Source: an uncultured Collinsella sp.
GTDB lineage: Bacteria; Actinomycetota; Coriobacteriia; Coriobacteriales; Coriobacteriaceae
NCBI GenBank assembly: GCA_900546825.1
Contig: UREE01000037.1
Coordinates: 1-18,966 of the forward strand
Length of the DNA stretch: 18,966 nt
Direction: 5' to 3'
Shown here: positions 12,586 to 18,966 of the stretch, piece after piece
Numbering within the stretch: position 1 is the stretch's first letter
Layout of the letters: each line of letters begins with the position of its first letter
Translations under genes and position numbers: made by a program
Notes under the pieces: generated by a model
What the model was told of the DNA's origin: nothing
Seen by the model: the letters and a program-made list of their open reading frames with translations, nothing else
Databases searched by the model: none

Positions 12586-13584
12586 TTGGCACGATCTTCG
12601 GGTTTCTCCACAAATCTGAATACCAAGCGACAATCAACGGGTATGCGCCCGTTGATTGTTTTCAGCCTGATTTCGGTATTGCTGCTCACGTTTTATATTC
12701 GTGAGGGCGAGGCCGGGCCGATTCATGCCGTGCGTTCGGGCGTAACGACGATTACCTCGCCGGTGCGCTTTGTGGGCTCGGCCGTGGCGGCTCCCTTCAA
12801 TGCTATCGGCAACGTGTTCTCTAACCTTACGGCGTCGCAGGACACGCTCGACGAGCTTAAGAAGCAAAACGAGGAACTGACCTCTAAGGTTGCTGAGCTC
12901 TCCGAGGCTCAAAAGACCGCTGAGCGTCTGGAAGGGCTGGTCGGCCTGCAGTCGACCTACAACCTCAAATCGACCGCAGCTCGTATCGTTGGTGCCTCCG
13001 GCGATGCCTGGACTTCGACCGTAACCATCGACAAGGGTTCTGCCGATGGGCTTTCCATCAACATGCCCGTGACGAGTTCGGCCGGTGTTATCGGCCAGAT
13101 TATCGAGGTATCGGCCAAGACCTCTACCGTGCGCCTGATTGGCGACGAGAACTCGGGCGTGTCCGCCATGGTGCAGGACACGCGCGCCCAGGGCATGCTG
13201 CAGGGTCAGGCTGACGGCACGCTGCGTCTTGAGTACGTGAGCGTCGACTCCGACGTTAAAGTCGGCGACATCATCGTGACCTCGGGCATCGGTGGCGTGT
13301 TCCCCAAGGGCCTACCGCTCGGCACCGTCTCGTCGGTTGAGAAATCTGCAAACGACGTGTACTACACCATTGTGGTGCGCGCTCAGACGACGGCCGAGAA
13401 CAACGAGGAAGTGCTGGTCATTACTTCGCTGACCGACGAACAGTCGGCCTCGGATGAGGACGTGAGCACGGCAAACAGCACGCCGCAGGGAACGTCGCGC
13501 GACGCTGCGACCAAGACGAAGGACGAGAGTTCGGATGACAGTTCCGACACGTCCGAGACGACCGATTCCGGCTCGAGCGAATAG
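12586..13584 (+). CDS. mreC: Rod shape-determining protein MreC
   Basis: MreC is a single-pass membrane protein that links MreB filaments to the outer wall synthases and activates PBP2. The 332-residue protein has a short basic N-terminus, one membrane segment near residues 20-38 (MRPLIVFSLISVLLLTFY), a coiled coil at about 85-120 (LDELKKQNEELTSKVAELSE) and the beta-rich MreC core up to about residue 280. The last ~50 residues are almost only Ser, Thr, Asp, Glu and Ala, an unstructured acidic tail. TTG 12586 has AAAGGTGGA upstream with seven-base spacing and is preferred. An in-frame ATG at 12643 would sit inside the loop of an internal hairpin without an SD. mreD begins 11 bases after the stop. 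Confidence 0.95.
   Translation: MARSSGFSTNLNTKRQSTGMRPLIVFSLISVLLLTFYIREGEAGPIHAVRSGVTTITSPVRFVGSAVAAPFNAIGNVFSNLTASQDTLDELKKQNEELTSKVAELSEAQKTAERLEGLVGLQSTYNLKSTAARIVGASGDAWTSTVTIDKGSADGLSINMPVTSSAGVIGQIIEVSAKTSTVRLIGDENSGVSAMVQDTRAQGMLQGQADGTLRLEYVSVDSDVKVGDIIVTSGIGGVFPKGLPLGTVSSVEKSANDVYYTIVVRAQTTAENNEEVLVITSLTDEQSASDEDVSTANSTPQGTSRDAATKTKDESSDDSSDTSETTDSGSSE
12629..12662 (+). terminator. Terminator-like perfect inverted repeat inside the 5' end of mreC
   Basis: ACAATCAACGGG (12630-12641) and CCCGTTGATTGT (12648-12659) are a perfect 12-bp inverted repeat around the six-base loop TATGCG, with a further G-U pair outside. The plus strand continues with T, giving TTTT at 12659-12662 before C. 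It starts about 44 bases into mreC and encloses the in-frame ATG at 12643. It could end or pause a share of transcripts after mreB, or control mRNA decay or translation. The opposite strand has no T-run beyond the stem, so the polarity fits mreB-to-mreC transcription. Confidence 0.6.
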
Positions 13585-13588
13585 GGGG
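13583..13588 (+). promoter_or_regulatory. Ribosome binding site that sets the mreD start
   Basis: AGGGGG overlaps the mreC stop codon. It is only one base from ATG 13590 but seven bases from ATG 13596, which is the normal distance. ATG 13596 is therefore chosen for mreD. Confidence 0.6.
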
Positions 13589-13595
13589 CATGTCC

Positions 13596-14162
13596 ATGGA
13601 TCTACACGAGCAGGGGATGAGCTCTCGCACGTTTGTAATCGCCGCCATCGTGTGCGTGCTGCTGCAGGCAGGCCTCGCACCGCAGATCTCCATTGCGGGC
13701 GGTCGCGTCAACTTTATGATTATTCTTGTGTGCCTGAGTGTGTTCTCGGGCGACCCGACCCGTGCCGTCGCGTGCGGTTTTTGCAGCGGCTTGTTCTATG
13801 ACCTGTCCGCTGCCGTGCCGGTGGGCGTTATGTCGCTCCTGCTGACCGTGGGTTCTTTTGCCCTGGTGCACAGCGCCGCTGGTCAGACGGGCGGTACCCC
13901 GAGTGCGCGCGGCATCACGGTGGGCACCTTCGCGCTCGTCATTAATGTGATTTACAGCATCATCTTGCTGTTTATGGGTTTGGAGACGAGCTTTGTCGTG
14001 GCGATCTTCGGCCATGCGCTGCCGTCTTCGATCCTGACGGGTCTGGTTGCTATTCCGTTTTTGATGTCCGGCGTCGTGCCGCAGTCCGGCTATGGATTCT
14101 CCGCACGTGGCGGGCGCCAGACGGGTATGCGCTTTAAGCCCAAGACCCGCAAGCTCAAATAG
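13596..14162 (+). CDS. mreD: Rod shape-determining membrane protein MreD
   Basis: MreD is an integral membrane partner of MreC in the elongation complex. The protein is about 188 residues from ATG 13596 and is hydrophobic, with roughly five or six membrane segments. An opening helix (TFVIAAIVCVLLQAGLA) is followed by a GDPTRAVACGFCSGLFYDLSAAVPVG stretch typical of MreD, where charged and Gly-rich turns join helices. A final pair of helices precedes a Lys/Arg-rich cytoplasmic tail (MRFKPKTRKLK). MreD is weakly conserved in sequence, so the call rests on hydropathy, the short motif and its place between mreC and the PBP2 gene. The next gene starts 13 bases after the stop with GGAGG in the gap. 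Confidence 0.9.
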   Translation: MDLHEQGMSSRTFVIAAIVCVLLQAGLAPQISIAGGRVNFMIILVCLSVFSGDPTRAVACGFCSGLFYDLSAAVPVGVMSLLLTVGSFALVHSAAGQTGGTPSARGITVGTFALVINVIYSIILLFMGLETSFVVAIFGHALPSSILTGLVAIPFLMSGVVPQSGYGFSARGGRQTGMRFKPKTRKLK

Positions 14163-14175
14163 GGGAGGCCCGTAG

Positions 14176-16245
14176 ATGTCTTCCCAGTTGACGGTTATTA
14201 TCGCCGGTATCGTGTTGGTCGTGGCCATCGTGGTCGCGCTGGTCATCATGCGTCGTGGCGATTCCCGATTTACCTACGATACGCAGCATGGAACGGCCCC
14301 GCGCGCCACCGAGGGCGAGGGCAATACCGCGGCGACCGCCTTTAAGGGCCGCTTTTCCATCCTCACCACGGGTGTGGGCGCGATGTTTGCGGCGCTTGCC
14401 GTTAAGCTGTGGGGCATGCAGATGGTCTCGTCGGACTATTACGAGAAGCAGGCTAATAGTAATCAGACTCGCACCGTTACCACACCCGCTGTGCGCGGCC
14501 GCATCCTCGACCGCAATGGCGTGGCGCTTGTCCAGAACCGTCCCTCACTTGCTGTCGTGGCCTACCGCGACCTTGCGGAGGATGAGGTTCTGGTTCGCCA
14601 TCTTGCCAACGTGCTTGGAATGCCTTACGTGGCGGTCCTTCGCAATATTCAGGACAATACAGAGGGCGCTCAGAGCCTGCATACCATCGCGACGGACGTC
14701 CGTCGTTCCACGGTTGCCTATATTCAGGAGCATGCCGGCGAGTTCCCGGGCGTCAAGATTGCCGAGCGTACCGAGCGCCAGTATCCATATGGCGAGACGG
14801 CATGCCATATCTTGGGCTATACCGGCACCATTACCTCCGAGCAGCTCGAGGCTCAGAATAAGAAAACCTCTGGCGATGATGATGCTTCTGCTGGCAAGAT
14901 TACGTACCAGTCGGGCGATATCGTGGGCCAGGCGGGCGTTGAGAGCTACTACGAAAACCTGCTGCAGGGCATTCGTGGCGAGCAGACCGTCAAGGTCGAT
15001 GCCTCGGGCAATGTGACCGGTCAGGCCGGCGCCGTGCCCGCGAAGGCCGGCTCCGACATTAAGCTCACGCTCGACCTTAAGATCCAACAGGCCTGTGAGA
15101 CGGCGCTGGCGAGCGCTATCGAGCTTGCCAAGACCACTGGCTACAGCAATGCCGGCAACGGCGCCGTGGTGTGTCTCGATCCCAACAATGGCGAGATCCT
15201 GGGCATGGCGAGCGAGCCCAAGTTCGATCCGTCCGTCTTTATCGGCGGCGTCTCAAATGACGTGTGGACCGAGCTCAATGATGACAAGGGTTCGCACCCG
15301 CTGCTCAACCGCGCCATTAGCGGACAGTACATGTCGGCTTCGACCATCAAGCCGCTCTCGGCGCTGGCAGGCCTTGAATTTGGAACTTATACCTCCGGCC
15401 AGACCACGAACTGCACGGGCTATTGGACGGGCCTAGGCAAGTCGTGGGGCAAGTACTGCTGGCTGCATTCCGGCCACGGCACCATGACGCTGCAATCGGG
15501 CATCGCCAACTCGTGCGACCCCGTGTTCTACGATATGGGCAAGGCGTTTTTCTACAACGACCATCATCCCGAGGGCCTGCAGGAGGTCTTTCGTCGCTGG
15601 GGCCTAGGCAAGACCTGCGGTATCGATCTGCCGAGTGAGGGCGCGGGCCGTATTCCCGATGCCGAGTGGAAGGAGTCGTACTTCACCGACGCCTCTGCCG
15701 AGGACCGCAAGTGGAATGCCGGCGATATGACCAACATTGCCATCGGCCAGGGCGACATCCTGGTGACGCCCCTGCAGATGGCGTGCGCCTACATGGGCCT
15801 TGCCAACGGCGGCAAACAGTACGTGCCTCACGTGTTTTTGTCTGCCGTGTCGCGCGATGGCGACGGCGATGCCTATAAGTACAACGGCAAGGGCAAGAAG
15901 AAGCGCCTGGAGGCTAAGATCAACAGCGATTCGGATTTGACTCTTGTTCGCAACGGCATGCACGACGTGATATACACGGCATCGACGTCCCTGGCGGCTC
16001 ACTTTGGCACCCTGACGCCGCAGGTATACGGCAAGTCGGGCACGGGCGAGAAAAGCGGCGAGGACGAATACGCGTGGTTCTGCGCCTATGCACCGGCCGA
16101 TGATCCCAAGTATGTCATCGCTACTGTCCTGGAGCAGGGCGGCGGTGGCTCAGATACCGCGATGCATGTCGTGCGCGACGTGCTCGGCGTGATTTATGAC
16201 GAGCCCGATACCTCTTCGGCCTCGGGCGATTCTTCGGTTCGATAG
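14176..16245 (+). CDS. mrdA: Penicillin-binding protein 2 (elongation transpeptidase)
   Basis: PBP2 crosslinks peptidoglycan for cell elongation as partner of RodA. The 689-residue protein has a dimer/pedestal domain opening with VRGRILDRNGVALVQN, then the transpeptidase domain. The nucleophile motif is STIK (Ser389, Lys392), the second motif SCD (446-448, the PBP2-type form of SxN) and the third KSGTGE (Lys620-Ser621-Gly622). There are no PASTA domains. Two hydrophobic segments lie at the N-terminus, at about 5-25 and 61-80, split by a basic linker, whereas most PBP2 proteins have one. ATG 14176 has GGGGAGG seven bases upstream. rodA begins nine bases after the stop. Product naming as PbpA or MrdA varies. 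Confidence 0.94.
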   Translation: MSSQLTVIIAGIVLVVAIVVALVIMRRGDSRFTYDTQHGTAPRATEGEGNTAATAFKGRFSILTTGVGAMFAALAVKLWGMQMVSSDYYEKQANSNQTRTVTTPAVRGRILDRNGVALVQNRPSLAVVAYRDLAEDEVLVRHLANVLGMPYVAVLRNIQDNTEGAQSLHTIATDVRRSTVAYIQEHAGEFPGVKIAERTERQYPYGETACHILGYTGTITSEQLEAQNKKTSGDDDASAGKITYQSGDIVGQAGVESYYENLLQGIRGEQTVKVDASGNVTGQAGAVPAKAGSDIKLTLDLKIQQACETALASAIELAKTTGYSNAGNGAVVCLDPNNGEILGMASEPKFDPSVFIGGVSNDVWTELNDDKGSHPLLNRAISGQYMSASTIKPLSALAGLEFGTYTSGQTTNCTGYWTGLGKSWGKYCWLHSGHGTMTLQSGIANSCDPVFYDMGKAFFYNDHHPEGLQEVFRRWGLGKTCGIDLPSEGAGRIPDAEWKESYFTDASAEDRKWNAGDMTNIAIGQGDILVTPLQMACAYMGLANGGKQYVPHVFLSAVSRDGDGDAYKYNGKGKKKRLEAKINSDSDLTLVRNGMHDVIYTASTSLAAHFGTLTPQVYGKSGTGEKSGEDEYAWFCAYAPADDPKYVIATVLEQGGGGSDTAMHVVRDVLGVIYDEPDTSSASGDSSVR

Positions 16246-16254
16246 GAGGTTGCG

Positions 16255-17481
16255 ATGGATTTTTCTCCGGCGGATCTGTTCCGTTCAACCAAGACCGGCT
16301 CTCGCAGCAGCCTGGACCGCGTCAACAAGCAACTTTCGGCCTCGCGCGGCACGTTTCGCCAAAAGGTGCATATCGGTGTGCTCGTGGCTACGGTGGCGCT
16401 CGTCGCCTACGGTGCCATCATTATCTGGTCGGCTTCGCAGTTTAAGGCCGATGCCTCGTTCTCACGTCATCTTCTGGGAATTGGCATCGGGGCGGTGCTG
16501 GCGGTGCTGGTCTGGCGTACCGACCTGCGCGGTATTTCCAATTTCTCGACGGCGTTGCTCGTCATCGACCTGATCGTGATCTTCTCGCCCAAGATTCCGG
16601 GTCTGTCCTATACAGGCGGTCTGGGCATGACGGGCTGGATCAAGATTCCCGGTATCGGCTTGACATTCCAGCCGGTTGAGCTTGCCAAGCTCATCACCAT
16701 CTTCTTTATCGCCACGCTTGGCTCGCAGTATAACGGTCGCATCGATACCGTTCGCGACTACGTCAAGCTCTGCGGCATGCTGTCCATTCCGTTTTTGGCC
16801 GTCGTCGCCATGGGCGACCTGGGCTCGGGCCTGGTCGTGCTGGTCTCGGGCGCCATCGTCATCTGCATGAGCGGTGCACGCCGCGAATGGGTGCTGTCGA
16901 CCCTGGCCCTGCTCGTGGGCCTGGTGGCCCTCGTCCTGGCGCTCGATTCGGTCTTTGATTCGTTGCTCGGCCACGATGTGCTCATCAAGCAGTATCAGAT
17001 GAACCGTCTGACGGTCTTTATCGACCCCGATAATGCCGATTCGGACGATGCCTACAACCTGCAGCAGTCGCTTATCGCCGTTGGCTCGGGCGGCTTCTTT
17101 GGTAAGGGCTTGGGCCATGCGACGCAGTCGGCCGGCGGCTTTCTGCCTGAGTTCCACACCGACTTCGTCTTCGCCTTCCTGTCCGAGACCTTTGGCTTTT
17201 GCGGTTCCTTTTTGCTCCTGTGCCTCTACGTGCTGCTGATCTTTTCGACGATTCGCGTCGCCTTTAAGTGCGAGTCGCTGTTCTTGCGCCTATCGTGTGT
17301 GGGCATCGTTGGCATGTGGGCGTTCCAGACCTTTGAAAACATCGGCATGTGCATCGGCATGATGCCGATTACCGGTATTCCGCTACCGTTTATTAGCTTC
17401 GGTTCGTCTTCGATGATGATTCAGCTGCTGACGGTGGGTATCGTACAATCCATATGGCGGCATCGTTCGGGCGCCGCGTAA
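16255..17481 (+). CDS. rodA: SEDS peptidoglycan polymerase RodA
   Basis: RodA is the SEDS-family glycosyltransferase that polymerises lipid II into glycan strands together with PBP2. The 408-residue protein has about ten membrane helices after a 40-residue cytoplasmic N-terminus rich in Ser, Arg and Lys. Family motifs are GDLGSGLVVLVSG, YNLQQSLIAVGSGGFFGKG, LPEFHTDFVFAFLSE and TGIPLPFISFGSSSMM. Asp303 in HTDF matches, by motif, the Asp known to be needed for RodA activity. ATG 16255 has a perfect AGGAGG five bases upstream, beginning in the PBP2 stop codon. Adjacency to PBP2 separates it from FtsW, which normally pairs with PBP3. Confidence 0.94.
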   Translation: MDFSPADLFRSTKTGSRSSLDRVNKQLSASRGTFRQKVHIGVLVATVALVAYGAIIIWSASQFKADASFSRHLLGIGIGAVLAVLVWRTDLRGISNFSTALLVIDLIVIFSPKIPGLSYTGGLGMTGWIKIPGIGLTFQPVELAKLITIFFIATLGSQYNGRIDTVRDYVKLCGMLSIPFLAVVAMGDLGSGLVVLVSGAIVICMSGARREWVLSTLALLVGLVALVLALDSVFDSLLGHDVLIKQYQMNRLTVFIDPDNADSDDAYNLQQSLIAVGSGGFFGKGLGHATQSAGGFLPEFHTDFVFAFLSETFGFCGSFLLLCLYVLLIFSTIRVAFKCESLFLRLSCVGIVGMWAFQTFENIGMCIGMMPITGIPLPFISFGSSSMMIQLLTVGIVQSIWRHRSGAA

Positions 17482-17499
17482 CCGCTGGAGGGGTTTGCT

Positions 17500-18429
17500 A
17501 TGAAAATTCCCGTAGATAAGCTGACCCGCGCTTTTAAGATGGGCGCGTCCGTTAAGAAGGATTCCGATACGCCGGTGCGCGTCTCGGTCTATCTGGATTC
17601 GTCCGCCTCGCGCTTTCTCGCCGAGACGGTGCGTGACGCCTTTGTGCCGCAAACGACCTCGGGCATTGTGCGCGTCGAGCGTCTGGGGGAGGAGCGAATT
17701 GCTCCAAAGACCGATACCGATGTGGTACTGGTACTTTCGTGTGGTTCCGACCGCTTGGAGAGTGCCGTGCAGGAGCTCGTGATCGCCGGCGCGCCCGTGT
17801 GCGTGCTTGCTGAGTCTGCTGTGGAGGTGCCGTTTATCGAGGGGTCCACGCCCATGCTCGGCGTGGTAGCGGCAACAGATAAAACGTATCTGCTCGAGAC
17901 GCTTGCCCGCTGGATTCTCGATCGCACCGACAAGGAAACTGCTTTTGCGGCGAACTTTACCTTCATGCGCATCGCGGCGGCCAATCGTATCATCACCTCG
18001 TGCGCGCTCACCAATATGGCGACCGGTGCGCTGGTGTTTTTGCCGGGCGCCGATTATCCCGTTATGGCGTTGGCGCAGGTGGGCATGCTCTTTGAGCTCG
18101 CTGCCGTCTTTGGACGCGGCATTAAGCCTGAGCGCGGCTACGAGGTCGCGGGCGTGCTTGCTGGCGGCCTTGTGATCCGCGCGGTCACCCGTGCGCTCGT
18201 CAAGCAGACGCCGCATATTGGGTTTGCCGTTAAGGCACTTACCGCCGCCGCGGGTACCTATGGCATGGGCCGCGCGCTCGTGTCGCTCTACGAGCGCGAT
18301 GTGGACTACAGCCGTGCCAACGAGGTCGCTGCTGCCACGTTCTCGCGCGTTCGTGACCTGGTGACCACGGTCGCCGGTGCCACCCGTCCTATGAGTCCTT
18401 TCGAGGATGCATCCGATCTCGCTGCTTAG
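17500..18429 (+). CDS. DUF697-like membrane protein with P-loop-less N-domain
   Basis: The protein is 309 residues and starts at ATG 17500 behind GGAGGGG. Residues ~25-150 alternate hydrophobic strands and helices (TDVVLVLSCGSDRLESAVQ, GAPVCVLAES), like a small Rossmann or GTPase-like fold, but no GxxxxGK[ST] loop is present. Residues ~155-265 hold two long hydrophobic stretches with Gly/Ala and a mid GRGIKPERGYE turn, which resembles the DUF697 membrane domain often fused to bacterial GTPases. This assignment is by eye and tentative. It lies 18 bases after rodA and nine bases before the radical SAM gene, so it is probably cotranscribed with the elongation genes. A role in envelope growth is only an inference from position. 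Confidence 0.7.
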   Translation: MKIPVDKLTRAFKMGASVKKDSDTPVRVSVYLDSSASRFLAETVRDAFVPQTTSGIVRVERLGEERIAPKTDTDVVLVLSCGSDRLESAVQELVIAGAPVCVLAESAVEVPFIEGSTPMLGVVAATDKTYLLETLARWILDRTDKETAFAANFTFMRIAAANRIITSCALTNMATGALVFLPGADYPVMALAQVGMLFELAAVFGRGIKPERGYEVAGVLAGGLVIRAVTRALVKQTPHIGFAVKALTAAAGTYGMGRALVSLYERDVDYSRANEVAAATFSRVRDLVTTVAGATRPMSPFEDASDLAA

Positions 18430-18438
18430 GGGTCTCTT

Positions 18439-18966
18439 TTGCGCGTTCCATACCAAGACTGTTTTCATTTAATTGAGCCGCTGCTCGCCAAGGTCGAGAA
18501 GCCGAGTCGCTATATCGATCACGAGTGGGGCACGCTTTCCAAGGCCGATGCCGATTATCGTTGCTGCCTGATTTATCCGGATGTATACGAGGTCGGTCTG
18601 CCCAACCAGGGTATCGCCATTCTCTACAACATCCTTAACCAGGCCGAGGGCATCTCCTGCGAGCGTGGCTATGTGCCGTGGCCCGATATGGGTGACGCCA
18701 TGCGCGAGGCGGGTATTCCGCTTCTGTCGCTCGAGGGCGCGGCGCCTGTGGCCTCGTTCGATATCGTCGGCATGCATGTGCCGCACGAGATGGCGGTGAC
18801 GAACTTCCTCGAGGCTCTCGACCTCGCTGGCATTCCGCTGTTAGCGGCCGACCGAGGCGAAGACGACCCCATCATCATCGCCGGTGGTCCTTCGGTGTAC
18901 AACCCCGAGCCGTATGCGGCCTTCTTCGATGCCATCCTCATCGGCGAGGGTGAGGAATCGCTGCTC
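18439..18966 (+). CDS. TIGR03960-type radical SAM protein, N-terminal part only
   Basis: The first 176 codons of a gene running off the right edge are present. The text YPDVYEVGLPNQGIAILYNILN, then VPWPDMGDAMREAGIPLLSLE, FDIVGMHVPHEMAVTNFLEALDLAGIPL and IIAGGPSVYNPEPYAAFFDAILIGEGEE follows the B12-binding-like N-domain of TIGR03960 radical SAM proteins. The CxxxCxxC iron-sulfur motif would lie beyond the window. TTG 18439 has AGGGG six bases upstream. In many Gram-positive genomes this family lies between mre/rod genes and ribonuclease E/G plus rplU, which fits the present order. Its reaction is not established. Confidence 0.88.
   Translation, partial: MRVPYQDCFHLIEPLLAKVEKPSRYIDHEWGTLSKADADYRCCLIYPDVYEVGLPNQGIAILYNILNQAEGISCERGYVPWPDMGDAMREAGIPLLSLEGAAPVASFDIVGMHVPHEMAVTNFLEALDLAGIPLLAADRGEDDPIIIAGGPSVYNPEPYAAFFDAILIGEGEESLL

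Noticed and set aside
13590..13595. mreD start at ATG 13590
   Set aside because: The AGGGGG site is only one base away, too close for normal initiation; ATG 13596 has the proper spacing.
1..18966. Mobile elements, prophage, defence islands or CRISPR arrays
   Set aside because: No transposase, integrase, phage or defence domain and no regularly spaced repeats were seen; all long frames with motifs are core metabolism or cell-shape genes. A tRNA at 5323 has no attachment-site-like repeat of its 3' end that I could find in the window.

Overview
The window is ordinary chromosomal DNA from a GC-rich bacterium. Strong Shine-Dalgarno (SD) sites, many TTG and GTG starts, Clostridium-like aromatic enzymes and an mreBCD-PBP2-rodA block point to the Coriobacteriia, most likely a Collinsella relative. 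That placement is an inference from protein character and gene order, not a database match. No transposase, integrase, prophage gene or CRISPR array was seen.

Left part (1-5118, minus strand): a tight aromatic amino acid operon transcribed leftward in the order aroF (DAHP synthase), tyrA, aroB, aroA, aroC. Spacing runs from a 7-bp overlap to 36 bp. It supplies chorismate and the tyrosine branch; aroC runs off the left edge. The 5119-5322 leader holds a terminator-shaped hairpin facing aroF, a 20-codon ORF with a Tyr codon just before that hairpin, and a possible -10 box. Together these look like an attenuator.

Middle (5323-11405, plus strand): a tRNA-Arg(CCG) with its own terminator, a large P-type ATPase with non-canonical ion-site residues and a very basic C-terminal tail, a double zinc-ribbon membrane protein, a cytosolic cyclophilin, and a TPR protein with one membrane segment and a small outer domain. 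The cyclophilin and TPR genes are 11 bp apart and share a good upstream promoter candidate.

Right part (11428-18966, plus strand): a 14-bp hairpin, then the cell-elongation block mreB, mreC, mreD, mrdA (PBP2) and rodA, followed by a DUF697-like membrane protein and the start of a TIGR03960-type radical SAM gene that runs off the right edge. MreB filaments, MreC/MreD and the RodA-PBP2 pair together make the lateral-wall peptidoglycan machine. A perfect 12-bp inverted repeat followed by a T-run lies inside the first codons of mreC.

No gene-free stretch exceeds about 205 bp. The most interesting signals are regulatory: the aro-leader hairpin, the mreC internal hairpin and the mreB upstream hairpin. 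Next come the unusual ATPase and the little-known membrane proteins beside the elongation genes.
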